From: an uncultured Lachnospiraceae bacterium | GTDB taxonomy: Bacteria > Bacillota > Clostridia > Lachnospirales > Lachnospiraceae | DNA: 59,577 nt | NCBI GenBank assembly: GCA_947626775.1 | Contig: CANQTL010000018.1 | Coordinates: forward strand, 1 to 59,577 | Direction: 5' to 3' | Shown: piece after piece, positions 35,381 to 44,277 of the stretch | Numbering within the stretch: position 1 is the first letter of the stretch | Layout: each line of letters begins with the position of its first letter | Notes under the pieces: model-generated | The model's database searches: none | Told to the model about the DNA's origin: nothing | What the model saw: only the letters and a program-made list of their open reading frames with translations | Position numbers and translations under genes: made by a program

Positions 35381-36478
35381 ATGAAACTCGGTATCGTCGG
35401 CCTTCCCAATGTGGGGAAGAGCACACTTTTCAATTCACTGACCAAAGCGGGGGCGGAGTCCGCCAACTATCCGTTCTGCACCATCGATCCGAATATCGGG
35501 ATCGTAGCCGTGCCGGACGAGCGGCTGAAGCTTCTCGGCGACATGTACCACTCCCGAAAGGTGACGCCTGCAACGATTGAATTTGTGGATATCGCGGGAC
35601 TGGTGAAGGGCGCTTCCAAGGGCGAGGGACTGGGCAACCAGTTTTTGAGCAACATCCGCGAGGTGGACGCCATCGTGCATGTGGTGCGCTGTTTTGAGGA
35701 CAGCAACATTGTGCATGTGGACGGTTCCATCGATCCCATGCGCGATATTGAGACGATCAATCTGGAACTGATCTTTTCCGATATTGAGATTCTGGAGCGG
35801 CGCATTGCCAAGACGGGTAAGGCGGCCAGGATGGATAAGAGTCTGGCGAAGGAGGCGGCCCTGTTAGAGAGGGTGAAGGCTCATCTGGAAGAGGGAAAAC
35901 TGGCGCGAAGTTTCGAGCCGGAGGATGAGGATGAGGCGGCGCTCCTTGTCTCCTACAATCTGCTTACCTATAAGCCGGTGATCTTCGCGGCGAATGTGGC
36001 GGAGGGCGATCTGGCGGATGACGGCGCGTCCAATGCGGGCGTTGCGAAGGTGCGGGAGTTCGCGGCTCAGAATGACAGCGAAGTGTTCGTGATCTGTGCG
36101 CAGATCGAGCAGGAGATTGCGGAGCTGGACGAGGAGGAGACGGCCATGTTCCTGGAGGATCTTGGGCTGAAAGAGTCCGGCCTGCAGAAGCTGATTCGGG
36201 CCAGTTACCGCATTCTCGGCCTCATGAGTTTCCTGACGGCGGGAGAGGATGAGACGAGAGCCTGGACCATTAAGATTGGCACGAAAGCGCCGCAGGCGGC
36301 GGGTAAGATCCACACTGATTTCGAGAGGGGGTTCATCAAGGCGGAGGTCGTCAATTACAGGGACCTGTTGGAGCAGGGCTCTCTTGCGGCGGCCAGGGAG
36401 AAGGGCCTGGTCGGTATGGAGGGCAAGGATTATGTGGTGCAGGACGGCGATGTGATTCTTTTCAGATTTAACGTATAG
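35381..36478 (+). CDS. ychF: Redox-regulated ATPase YchF (Obg-family)
   Basis: A 365-residue P-loop protein, started at the ATG at 35381 (MKLGIVGLPNVGKSTLFNSLT) behind AAAGGAGA; 66 more codons are open upstream but look non-coding. G1 is GLPNVGKST (about 7-15); DIAGLVKGASKGEGLGNQFL is the G3 region; the C-terminal TGS domain has AWTIKIGTKAPQAAGKIHTDFERGFIKAEV. It binds ATP in preference to GTP and associates with ribosomes. Confidence 0.96.
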   Translation: MKLGIVGLPNVGKSTLFNSLTKAGAESANYPFCTIDPNIGIVAVPDERLKLLGDMYHSRKVTPATIEFVDIAGLVKGASKGEGLGNQFLSNIREVDAIVHVVRCFEDSNIVHVDGSIDPMRDIETINLELIFSDIEILERRIAKTGKAARMDKSLAKEAALLERVKAHLEEGKLARSFEPEDEDEAALLVSYNLLTYKPVIFAANVAEGDLADDGASNAGVAKVREFAAQNDSEVFVICAQIEQEIAELDEEETAMFLEDLGLKESGLQKLIRASYRILGLMSFLTAGEDETRAWTIKIGTKAPQAAGKIHTDFERGFIKAEVVNYRDLLEQGSLAAAREKGLVGMEGKDYVVQDGDVILFRFNV

Positions 36479-36497
36479 ACCGTATGGAGGGATCGTT

Positions 36498-37379
36498 ATG
36501 CAGGAGATCATGAATGCGGGGGACATTGCTTTCCCGCACTTGGGAATTTATCTGAACGATGTGCCTAAGGGTTTCAGCGTATTCGGGTTTCAGATCGCTT
36601 TTTACGGTGTGATCATCGGCGTCGGCGTGCTCTGCGGCGTGCTGCTGGCGGCATATATGGCGGGGCTGGAGGAGATGGACCCGGACGTCATATGGGATTT
36701 CGCAATCTATGCCATTATCTTTTCCATCATAGGCGCCAGACTCTACTATGTGGTCTTTCGGTGGGACGTCTACAGGGATCATCTCCTGGAGGTGTTCAAT
36801 CTGCGAAACGGCGGGCTTGCCATATACGGCGGGGTCATTGCCGCTTTTCTCACGCTGTTCGTCTATACGCGGGTTAAAAAGCAGAGTTTCCTTCGGATGG
36901 TGGACGTCTGTGTGCCCGGGCTGATTCTGGGGCAGGCCATCGGCAGATGGGGCAATTTCATGAACAGAGAGGTGTTCGGCGGATATACCGACAATTTCGT
37001 GGCGATGCGTCTGCCGGTCGAGGCGGTCAGAAGCAGGGACATTACGGAGAGTGTGGCATCGCATATTGCGGCGGGCGCCAACTACATCCAGGTGCACCCG
37101 ACTTTTCTGTACGAAAGTCTCTGGAACCTTCTGGTTCTGGCGCTGATGCTTGTCTATCGAAGACATAAGAAATTTCAGGGAGAGATATGGCTGCTCTATC
37201 TGGGAGGCTATGGGATGGGCAGATTCTGGATCGAGGGAATCCGAACCGACCAGCTTTACCTGACGGGTACGACGATCCCCGTATCGCAGCTTCTCGCGAT
37301 CATCTGCGTGGCTGTGGCAGTAATCGCGGATATCGTTGTCAGGGTACGGCTGCGAAGGAGGTCCGAAACGCCGGCATAG
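36498..37379 (+). CDS. lgt: Prolipoprotein diacylglyceryl transferase
   Basis: A 293-residue membrane enzyme with about seven helices. It carries GARLYYVVFRW, the catalytic GGLAIYGGVI with its essential His-like position shifted to Tyr, and the Lgt signature GQAIGRWGNFMNREVFG with the active Arg. It attaches the lipid to the lipobox Cys of lipoproteins such as the one encoded at 235-1008. It lies 19 bases after ychF and is probably cotranscribed. Confidence 0.94.
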   Translation: MQEIMNAGDIAFPHLGIYLNDVPKGFSVFGFQIAFYGVIIGVGVLCGVLLAAYMAGLEEMDPDVIWDFAIYAIIFSIIGARLYYVVFRWDVYRDHLLEVFNLRNGGLAIYGGVIAAFLTLFVYTRVKKQSFLRMVDVCVPGLILGQAIGRWGNFMNREVFGGYTDNFVAMRLPVEAVRSRDITESVASHIAAGANYIQVHPTFLYESLWNLLVLALMLVYRRHKKFQGEIWLLYLGGYGMGRFWIEGIRTDQLYLTGTTIPVSQLLAIICVAVAVIADIVVRVRLRRRSETPA

Positions 37380-37429
37380 ACAATTTTGATTGAGTTTGTT
37401 ATAGTATATAGGGGAAAGGGCAAAGGAAG

Positions 37430-39715
37430 ATGAATCTGTACATTTGCGTACTTCTGTTTTCTGTCAGTTTCCTTGTTTTGATACAGGGAATCCAGGTAAA
37501 ATGGTTCAACAACAGGCACAGTAAGCACAACAGCGCCTATTTCGGCATGTGCCTTTCCACCTATGTGTGGGCGAGTTCGCTCGCTATCATGATGTTCTGC
37601 CCCAGACAGCACAGTCTGTTCTACGCGAATGTCAGCGTGCTCGGCGCGGTGAGCTTCGTCATGTTCGTGCTGGTGTTCATGCTGACCTTTTACGAGGAGT
37701 CCAAAACCTATAAGCTGCTGCATATCCTGTGTCCGATCCTGGGCGTGGCGATCTGGCTGCTCCGCCTGGCGGGCAACGGGTATATCATGGTCGAGACGGA
37801 GTTCGGCCTTTTCTATCAAGACCGCGTGTGCGCGGCCAACTATCTGTTTTATATCTGCATTTTTGTCATGTGTCTGATCGGCGTTATCCTGCTTGTTTAC
37901 CACAGAAAAAAAACACAGCTGAAGAGAGAGCGGATCTGCCTGGATCTCTGGATCGTCCTCATTGTCGTCTACAGCGTGGGCGTCAACGGTCTCAGCATGA
38001 TCAATATGGGCCGCGGAGTCGCGACGACGCCTTACGAGGGAGCGGTCGGCTGTCTCGCGAACCTGAGCTTTTATTTTATCGCCAGCTATCTGGATATGCT
38101 GGAGCTGCCGAAGGCAAAGGTGGATTCCTATATTACGACTTACCTGACGACGCCGGTTGTGTTCGTGGACTATACGGGAAGAATTCTCTATTACAACGAG
38201 AGTTTTCGCCGTTTCTTTCATCTGGAGGACAGAGAGATTCTGGGTACGAGGCAGTTTTACAGCAATATTCTCACGGAGCGCACGGTGGACGAGGCCATCG
38301 ACCTGGTAAATTCCGAGAAGATGTACGAGGGCGCTTTCCCGGCCAAGACGCTGGACGGTTCGAGGGTGCTGGATATCCGGTATACGGTGATCCTGGATCA
38401 CTTCGGCGAGACGCGCTGCGTCATGAATGTCATCAACGACGTGACGGAGGCGCAGAAGCTGTTGGTGAGTCTGGAAGAGCAGACCGCGCTGGCGGAGGAG
38501 AACCGTCTGGAGGCGGAGCGGGCCAACCAGGCGAAAGGGGATTTCCTCGCCAACATGAGCCACGAGATCCGGACGCCGATGAACGCCATCATCGGCATGA
38601 ACGAGATGGTCATGCGGGAGGAGATCTCGCCCAAAGCGGCGCAGTACTCGCAGGATATCTATAACGCCGGACAGACGCTTCTGGCGATCATCAACGATAT
38701 CCTGGACTTCTCGAAGATTGAGTCCGGCAAGATGGAGATTGTGCCCGTGAGTTATGAGCTCGGGTCGCTGCTCAACGATGTACTGAATATGGTCAACAAA
38801 AAAGTGCACGACAAAGGGCTGGAACTTGTGGCGGACATCTCTCCGGACATTCCGCATCAGCTCTTTGGCGATGAGATCCGCATCCGCCAGATCATCTTAA
38901 ACCTGGTGAACAATGCGGTCAAGTATACGGACAAGGGAAAAGTCACGCTCCGGGTGGAGCACCGGGAGCGCGGGGCTGACGGTATCGATCTGCTCGTCTC
39001 CGTCGCGGACACGGGGATCGGCATCCGCGAGGAGGATCTGGATAAGCTGTTCAACAGCTTCCAGCGCGTGGATATGTCGGTCAACCGCAAGGTCGAAGGG
39101 ACGGGACTGGGTCTGTCTATCGCCAAACAGCTTGTGGAGCAGATGAACGGACAGATCAGGGTAGACAGTACATACGGGCAGGGTTCCACTTTCAGCATCT
39201 GGCTTCCGCAGAAAGTCGAGGACGCCTCGCCGATCGGTGATTTCGCCGGCGCGGTGCAGAAGATGTACAAAGACAGAAGAGCCGAGGAGATTGCGTTTAC
39301 GGCGCCAGACGCCCGGATCCTTGTGGTGGACGACAATAAGGTGAATCTTGTGGTGGCGAAGGGACTGATCCGGGAGACGAAGATACAGGTCGATTCCGCG
39401 CTGAGCGGCGCGGAGGCGTTAGAAAAGATTAAGACGGAGAAGTACCACATCATCCTGCTCGATCACATGATGCCTGTGATGGACGGCATGGAGACGCTGA
39501 AGCGGATGCGCGGGCAGGAGGAGAATGAGAGCCGCAGCGCGGCGGTGATTGCGCTCACGGCGAACGCGATTTCCGGGTCGAGGGAGATGTATCTTGCCGC
39601 GGGCTTTGACGACTATCTCTCCAAGCCGATCAACGCGGCGCGCTACAAGGAGATGATCTGCAAGTATCTGCCGCCGGAACTGATACAGATTCAGGAGGAA
39701 ACACAGGAGGCATAG
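37430..39715 (+). CDS. Membrane-bound hybrid sensor histidine kinase (7TM-PAS-HisKA-HATPase-REC)
   Basis: A 761-residue paralogue in architecture of the kinase at 8265-10493. About seven helices (1-220), a PAS domain (about 238-345, TPVVFVDYTGRILYYNESFRRFF), HisKA with NMSHEIRTPMNAIIGMNEM near residue 380, HATPase with DTGIGIREEDLDKLF and GTGLGLSIAKQLV, and a receiver with YHIILLDHMMPVMDG and YLSKPI. No output domain or adjacent regulator. It ends before a strong terminator upstream of the cell-wall cluster. Confidence 0.92.
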   Translation: MNLYICVLLFSVSFLVLIQGIQVKWFNNRHSKHNSAYFGMCLSTYVWASSLAIMMFCPRQHSLFYANVSVLGAVSFVMFVLVFMLTFYEESKTYKLLHILCPILGVAIWLLRLAGNGYIMVETEFGLFYQDRVCAANYLFYICIFVMCLIGVILLVYHRKKTQLKRERICLDLWIVLIVVYSVGVNGLSMINMGRGVATTPYEGAVGCLANLSFYFIASYLDMLELPKAKVDSYITTYLTTPVVFVDYTGRILYYNESFRRFFHLEDREILGTRQFYSNILTERTVDEAIDLVNSEKMYEGAFPAKTLDGSRVLDIRYTVILDHFGETRCVMNVINDVTEAQKLLVSLEEQTALAEENRLEAERANQAKGDFLANMSHEIRTPMNAIIGMNEMVMREEISPKAAQYSQDIYNAGQTLLAIINDILDFSKIESGKMEIVPVSYELGSLLNDVLNMVNKKVHDKGLELVADISPDIPHQLFGDEIRIRQIILNLVNNAVKYTDKGKVTLRVEHRERGADGIDLLVSVADTGIGIREEDLDKLFNSFQRVDMSVNRKVEGTGLGLSIAKQLVEQMNGQIRVDSTYGQGSTFSIWLPQKVEDASPIGDFAGAVQKMYKDRRAEEIAFTAPDARILVVDDNKVNLVVAKGLIRETKIQVDSALSGAEALEKIKTEKYHIILLDHMMPVMDGMETLKRMRGQEENESRSAAVIALTANAISGSREMYLAAGFDDYLSKPINAARYKEMICKYLPPELIQIQEETQEA

Positions 39716-39754
39716 CGTTCGGCACGACATTGCGCATAACGGACAGATAAGAGG

Positions 39755-39790
39755 AAAGGCACTTCCGCCAATTGGCGGCGGTGCCTTTAC
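39755..39790 (+). terminator. Terminator between the hybrid kinase and mraZ
   Basis: AAAGGCAC (39755-39762) pairs with GTGCCTTT (39781-39788), and inside it CCGCC pairs with GGCGG around AATT. The stem insulates the cell-wall cluster from the kinase gene. Confidence 0.85.
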
Positions 39791-39814
39791 GTTATGGAAA
39801 AATTTCGATTTGGC

Positions 39815-39843
39815 TTGCAATCTTATCGGTTTTCGTATAAAAT
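39815..39843 (+). promoter_or_regulatory. Predicted sigma-A promoter of the dcw cluster
   Basis: TTGCAA (39815-39820), 17 bases, TAAAAT (39838-39843). It sits just before the MraZ box, so MraZ bound there would block initiation or escape. Confidence 0.75.
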
Positions 39844-39851
39844 AGGTATCA

Positions 39852-39888
39852 GAGTGGTGGAAAGTGGAGGCAAATGGTTTAAAGTGGT
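39852..39888 (+). promoter_or_regulatory. MraZ box: four TGG repeats with 10-bp period
   Basis: TGG occurs at 39855, 39865, 39875 and 39885, exactly 10 bp apart, mostly as AAGTGG or GAGTGG (one copy is AAATGG). MraZ is known to bind direct repeats of this kind at its own promoter. The spacing puts all repeats on one face of the helix, just after the -10 box, and the gene for MraZ follows. Confidence 0.85.
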
Positions 39889-39989
39889 AAATCATACCGT
39901 GCCGACGCTGACCGTGGCAGACCGCTCACAGAAAAGCAACATGCGAAAGAGGATGCAGGACGGACGGGCATGCCGCAGGGTGATCGATG

Positions 39990-40421
39990 ATGTTTATGGG
40001 AGAATACAATCACACGATCGACGCGAAGGGCAGGCTGATCATTCCCTCGAAGTTCCGGGAAGCGTTGGGAGACGCGTTTGTGGTGACCAAGGGATTGGAC
40101 GGCTGCCTGTTCGTCTATGACAACGAGGAGTGGAGAGCCTTCGAGGAGAAGCTGAAAGCCCTGCCGATCACGAACAGGGACGCCAGAAAATTTGTAAGGT
40201 TCTTTCTGGCGGGAGCGACGGAGGCGGAAGTGGACAGACAGGGCAGGATTCTGGTGCCCGGCGTCCTCAGGGAATTTGCGGATCTGCAGAAGGACGTAGT
40301 GCTGATCGGCGTTGCCAGCAGAATAGAGATCTGGAGCAGGGAGCGTTTCGACGGGATAGAGACTTACGAGGATATGGACGAGATCGCGGCGCATATGGAG
40401 GAGCTGGGGCTTGGCCTGTAG
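39990..40421 (+). CDS. mraZ: Transcriptional regulator MraZ
   Basis: A 143-residue protein with two SpoVT/AbrB-like halves: [22 protein letters not shown] (about 3-24) and [20 protein letters not shown] (about 72-91). It represses its own cluster by binding the repeat box upstream. Adjacent ATGs at 39987 and 39990 are both possible; the second gives the family's common MFMGEY start. Upstream AGGG is a modest ribosome binding site. Confidence 0.95.
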   Translation: MFMGEYNHTIDAKGRLIIPSKFREALGDAFVVTKGLDGCLFVYDNEEWRAFEEKLKALPITNRDARKFVRFFLAGATEAEVDRQGRILVPGVLREFADLQKDVVLIGVASRIEIWSRERFDGIETYEDMDEIAAHMEELGLGL

Positions 40422-40459
40422 CGGCTCCGGCATAGTCGAAGAGAGATACGGAAACCGAA

Positions 40460-41398
40460 ATGGAATTTAAGCACACATCGGTCCTGTTGGAGGAGACGAT
40501 AGCGGCTCTCAGGATCAAACCGGAAGGAATCTATGTGGACGGTACGCTGGGCGGAGGCGGACATTCGTATCATATCGCCGTGAAGCTGACGGGAGCGGGC
40601 AGACTGATCGGCATTGATCAGGACGGAGCCGCCATCGAGGCGGCGGGAGAGAGACTGAAGCCCTGTGCCGACAGAGTCACGCTGATCCGCGACAACTACC
40701 GCAACGCCGTGCAGGCGCTTGGACGACTCGGCATAGAGCGTGTGGACGGCATCCTGCTGGATCTGGGGGTATCTTCCTATCAGCTGGACAATGCCGGGAG
40801 AGGCTTTTCCTATAAATATGACACGCCGCTTGACATGCGTATGGATACAAGACAGACGCTTACGGCGGCGGATATCCTGAACGGATACAGCGAGACGGAG
40901 CTGTATCGCGTCATCAGAGATTACGGAGAAGAACAGTTCGCCAAAAATATCGCGAAACACATTGTGAAGGCGAGAGCGGACAAGCCCATAGAGACGACGG
41001 GCGAGCTGAATGAGATCATAAAGGCGGCGATTCCCGCGAAGATGCGGGCTGCGGGAGGACATCCCTCCAAGCGGACTTTTCAGGCGGTCAGGATAGAGTG
41101 CAACAGGGAGTTGGAAGTGTTGAAGGAATCTCTCGACGGATTCATCGACATGCTGAATCCGGGCGGGAGACTCTGCGTCATCACTTTTCACTCCCTAGAG
41201 GACCGGATCGTCAAGACGGCTTTTCGCAGGAACGAAAATCCGTGTACCTGTCCGCCGGATTTTCCGGTGTGCGTGTGCGGACAAGTCTCTAAGGGCAGGG
41301 TGGTCACCAGAAAGCCGATTCTGCCGTCGCCGGAGGAGATCGCGGCAAATAAGAGGGCTAAGAGCGCAAAACTGAGAGTGTTTGAGAGGGGAATGTAA
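40460..41398 (+). CDS. rsmH: 16S rRNA (cytosine-1402-N4)-methyltransferase RsmH (MraW)
   Basis: A 312-residue methyltransferase: [26 protein letters not shown] for SAM binding, [15 protein letters not shown], and the C-terminal [17 protein letters not shown] and [16 protein letters not shown]. Second gene of the dcw cluster. Confidence 0.96.
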   Translation: MEFKHTSVLLEETIAALRIKPEGIYVDGTLGGGGHSYHIAVKLTGAGRLIGIDQDGAAIEAAGERLKPCADRVTLIRDNYRNAVQALGRLGIERVDGILLDLGVSSYQLDNAGRGFSYKYDTPLDMRMDTRQTLTAADILNGYSETELYRVIRDYGEEQFAKNIAKHIVKARADKPIETTGELNEIIKAAIPAKMRAAGGHPSKRTFQAVRIECNRELEVLKESLDGFIDMLNPGGRLCVITFHSLEDRIVKTAFRRNENPCTCPPDFPVCVCGQVSKGRVVTRKPILPSPEEIAANKRAKSAKLRVFERGM

Positions 41399-41403
41399 GA
41401 ATT

Positions 41404-41889
41404 ATGGCGACAACACAGAGGGCAGCGGGGAAGAGACGCGTACAGGACGGCAGAGGGCAGGCTTACGTGTACGGCAATGCGGTCAGAAAACCTGAGGTGA
41501 GGACACAGAGCGGGGTCAGGCCGGTCCGCAGGATCAGCAATACGACGCGCAGAAACCGGGAGAAGGCGAAGCATATGAGCCCGGGATATGTCCTGTTTCT
41601 GTCTCTGGCGCTTATGGTGACGGGGATCATTCTGACAGGCTATATCGGACTGCAGTCCGATATCACGAACAGCGTACAGCATATTTCCGTTCTGGAGAAG
41701 CAGTTAAACGATTTAAAGCTTGCAAATGATGAGGAATATAGTAGAATAACAAGTAGTGTAAACTTGGAAGAGATCAAGAAAGTCGCAATCCAGGAACTCG
41801 GTATGCAGTATGCGGGAGAGGGACAGGTCGTTTCCTTCGCGAGCGAGAACAACGACTATGTGAAGCAGATGGCCGACATTCCGCAGTAG
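41404..41889 (+). CDS. ftsL: Cell-division protein FtsL
   Basis: A 161-residue bitopic protein: a basic, low-complexity cytoplasmic part (1-60), one helix (about 61-82, YVLFLSLALMVTGIILTGYI), and an extracellular coiled coil (about 85-130, ISVLEKQLNDLKLANDEEYSRI) with a conserved IKKVAIQELGMQY tail. Identity rests on topology and position between rsmH and two PBP genes. It would pair with DivIB and DivIC at the septum. Confidence 0.85.
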   Translation: MATTQRAAGKRRVQDGRGQAYVYGNAVRKPEVRTQSGVRPVRRISNTTRRNREKAKHMSPGYVLFLSLALMVTGIILTGYIGLQSDITNSVQHISVLEKQLNDLKLANDEEYSRITSSVNLEEIKKVAIQELGMQYAGEGQVVSFASENNDYVKQMADIPQ

Positions 41890-41919
41890 AGTAACTGGGC
41901 GGCGCAAGCAGGTGAAGGG

Positions 41920-44208
41920 TTGAGCGGTCGGACGGGAATCAGAAATTCGGTAATGCGGTTTACGGTTAAGATGCAGAAGAAGCTGCTGGTGTTGTTTCTC
42001 ATCATGATGGCGGCTTTTGCAGGGCTCAGCTTCCGTCTGTACCTGATCACGAGGGACAACGGAGAAGAGTACAAGAAACAGGTATTGTCACAGCAGGAGT
42101 ATGACTCGGTGACAATACCTTTTAAGCGTGGAGAAATTGTCGACGCAAACGGGACGATCCTGGCGGTCAGCAACAAGGTCTACAATGTTATACTGGACAC
42201 GAAACTCCTGACGCGGGAGGAAGAGAACGTAGAGCCGACGCTGAGCGCTCTCAGACAGTGTTTCAATATCGATACGGGCGAAGTGAGAAGCTATATGGCG
42301 GCGCATCCGGAATCCGCCTACTATGTGATGGCAAAGCGCCAGGACTATGAGAAGGTCAGCGCTTTTCAGGAGATGGATACCGACCCGGAGACGGGCAGAT
42401 CGATCAGCGGCGGCGGCGTGTGGTTCGAGAGTGAATACAAGAGAGAATATCCCAACAATACACTGGCCTGCGATGTGATTGGCTTCACGACCAACGACAA
42501 TCAGGGCACATACGGTCTGGAGGAGTTCTACAACGATACGCTCAGCGGCATCAACGGCAGGGAGTACGGTTATCTGAACGACGACTCCAATCTGGAGAGG
42601 ACGACGATTGCGGCGCAGGACGGGTGCAATCTCCAGCTCAGCATCGACGCCAATATCCAGAGCATCGTGGAGAAATATCTGCTGGAATTCAACGAGGACT
42701 ATAAGGATAACGTCAGACCGGGCAACGGCGCGGAGAATGTGGGCTGCATCATCATGGAGGCGGACACAGGCAGAGTCCTGGCGATGGCGAGCTATCCGAA
42801 TTTTGATCTGAACGATCCGAGAAATACGGAATATCTGCTCGGCATGCCGCTTGTGGACGACAAAGGGAGCCGGACGGGCGAGAGCGTGACGCAGGAGCTG
42901 TTGGACGATATGGACGACGCGGCCATGTATCAGCAGCTCAACGCGCTGTGGAAGAATTACTGTATCGTGGAGCCTTATGAGCCGGGTTCCGTGGCGAAGC
43001 CCTTCACAGTGGCGGCGGCGCTCGACTGCGGCGCGATCAACGGGGACGAATCCTACTACTGCGACGGCGGTCTGGTAGTGGTGGAAGGCGAGAAGCCGAT
43101 CAAGTGCCATCAGACATACGGCGACGGTATGCTGACCGTGCAGCAGGGGATTGAGCGCTCCTGCAACGTGGTGCTGATGAACGTAGCCTTTAAGCTCGGC
43201 AAAAATAATATGGTGGATTACCAGCATCTGTTCAATTTCGGCCTGAAGACGAATATTGATCTGGCGGGCGAGGCGCGGACGGCCACCATGGTCTACAACA
43301 AGAACAGCATGCGGATCACGGAGCTGGCGACCAACTCTTTCGGACAGGGTTTCAACGCCACGATGATCCAGATGATCACGGGCTTCTGCTCCCTGATTAA
43401 CGGCGGGTATTATTACGAGCCGCATATCGTAGATAAGATTACCACGGCGGACGGCGCCACATTGGAGAACATTCAGCCCAGGATCCTGAAACAGACGGTG
43501 TCCCAGTCCACCAGTGACACGATCATAGAGTTCTGCAACACGGTCGTGACAGGAGAGAAGGGAACGGGTAAGACGGCGAGACCGGCAGGCTATATGATCG
43601 GCGGCAAGACGGGAACGGCGGAGACGCTGCCGCGAGGCAACAATGAGTATGTAGTTTCCTTCATGGGATACGCGCCGGCGGACGATCCGCAGATCGTCAT
43701 TTACGTGGTGGTGGACAGGCCCAACGTGTGGCCGCAGGACGATGCGAAGCACGCCACGAGGATTGTCAAAAAGGTGCTCACAGAGGTGCTTCCGTATTTG
43801 AATATCTTCATGACGGAGGAGCTGAGCGACGACGAGAGAAAGGAGCTGGAGGAACTGCAGATCCAGCTGAAGATGCCGGAGCAGGCGGCGGAAGAACAGA
43901 CCCTGGACGAGGAGGGCAATCCGATTGCTCCGGAGATCGTGGGGGAAGATACAGAGGAAGGCACAGAGGAAGAAGAGGGAGAGAGCGAGGAAGAGCGGGA
44001 ACAGCGCGAGATCTGGAAGACGTTCCCGACAGACCCCGAGACGGGATACCTGAAGGATCCGGATACCGGCTATCTGTACGATCCCGAGACAGGAACACAG
44101 GTGTACGGCGGCAGCATGATGGAGGAAGAGGAAGAAGAGGAAGACGGCGGGCCAAAGAACGGAGAAGAGGAAAACCAGACAGAAGGCGAAGCCGGAGAAA
44201 CAGAATAG
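41920..44208 (+). CDS. pbpB: Division-type class B penicillin-binding protein (PbpB/FtsI)
   Basis: A 762-residue monofunctional transpeptidase in the pbpB slot of the cluster. A TTG start with GGTGAAGGG just upstream is most likely; an ATG at 41953 is the alternative. One N-terminal helix (about 17-37), a dimerisation/pedestal domain, and the transpeptidase with SVAK (in EPGSVAKPF), SCN (in ERSCNVVLM) and KTG (in GGKTGTAETLPRG). The last 120 residues are unusual: strongly acidic Glu-rich stretches around three DPxTGYL-like repeats (44033-44097), with no PASTA domain. It is intact, in contrast to the next gene, and is therefore presumably the essential septal enzyme. Confidence 0.9.
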   Translation: MSGRTGIRNSVMRFTVKMQKKLLVLFLIMMAAFAGLSFRLYLITRDNGEEYKKQVLSQQEYDSVTIPFKRGEIVDANGTILAVSNKVYNVILDTKLLTREEENVEPTLSALRQCFNIDTGEVRSYMAAHPESAYYVMAKRQDYEKVSAFQEMDTDPETGRSISGGGVWFESEYKREYPNNTLACDVIGFTTNDNQGTYGLEEFYNDTLSGINGREYGYLNDDSNLERTTIAAQDGCNLQLSIDANIQSIVEKYLLEFNEDYKDNVRPGNGAENVGCIIMEADTGRVLAMASYPNFDLNDPRNTEYLLGMPLVDDKGSRTGESVTQELLDDMDDAAMYQQLNALWKNYCIVEPYEPGSVAKPFTVAAALDCGAINGDESYYCDGGLVVVEGEKPIKCHQTYGDGMLTVQQGIERSCNVVLMNVAFKLGKNNMVDYQHLFNFGLKTNIDLAGEARTATMVYNKNSMRITELATNSFGQGFNATMIQMITGFCSLINGGYYYEPHIVDKITTADGATLENIQPRILKQTVSQSTSDTIIEFCNTVVTGEKGTGKTARPAGYMIGGKTGTAETLPRGNNEYVVSFMGYAPADDPQIVIYVVVDRPNVWPQDDAKHATRIVKKVLTEVLPYLNIFMTEELSDDERKELEELQIQLKMPEQAAEEQTLDEEGNPIAPEIVGEDTEEGTEEEEGESEEEREQREIWKTFPTDPETGYLKDPDTGYLYDPETGTQVYGGSMMEEEEEEEDGGPKNGEEENQTEGEAGETE

Positions 44209-44222
44209 AGCAAATTTAGAAT

Positions 44223-44271
44223 AACCTCATCAGAACGGTAATAGATTATACCAATACCTTTTGATGAGGTT
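44223..44271 (+). promoter_or_regulatory. Hairpin sequestering the spoVD ribosome binding site
   Basis: AACCTCATCA (44223-44232) is perfectly complementary to TGATGAGGTT (44262-44271); inside it GGTA and TACC add pairs. The 3' arm contains GAGG (44266-44269), which stands eight bases before the ATG at 44278 and is the only ribosome binding site visible. The stem followed by TTCTGT may also attenuate transcription. Confidence 0.6.
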
Positions 44272-44277
44272 TTCTGT

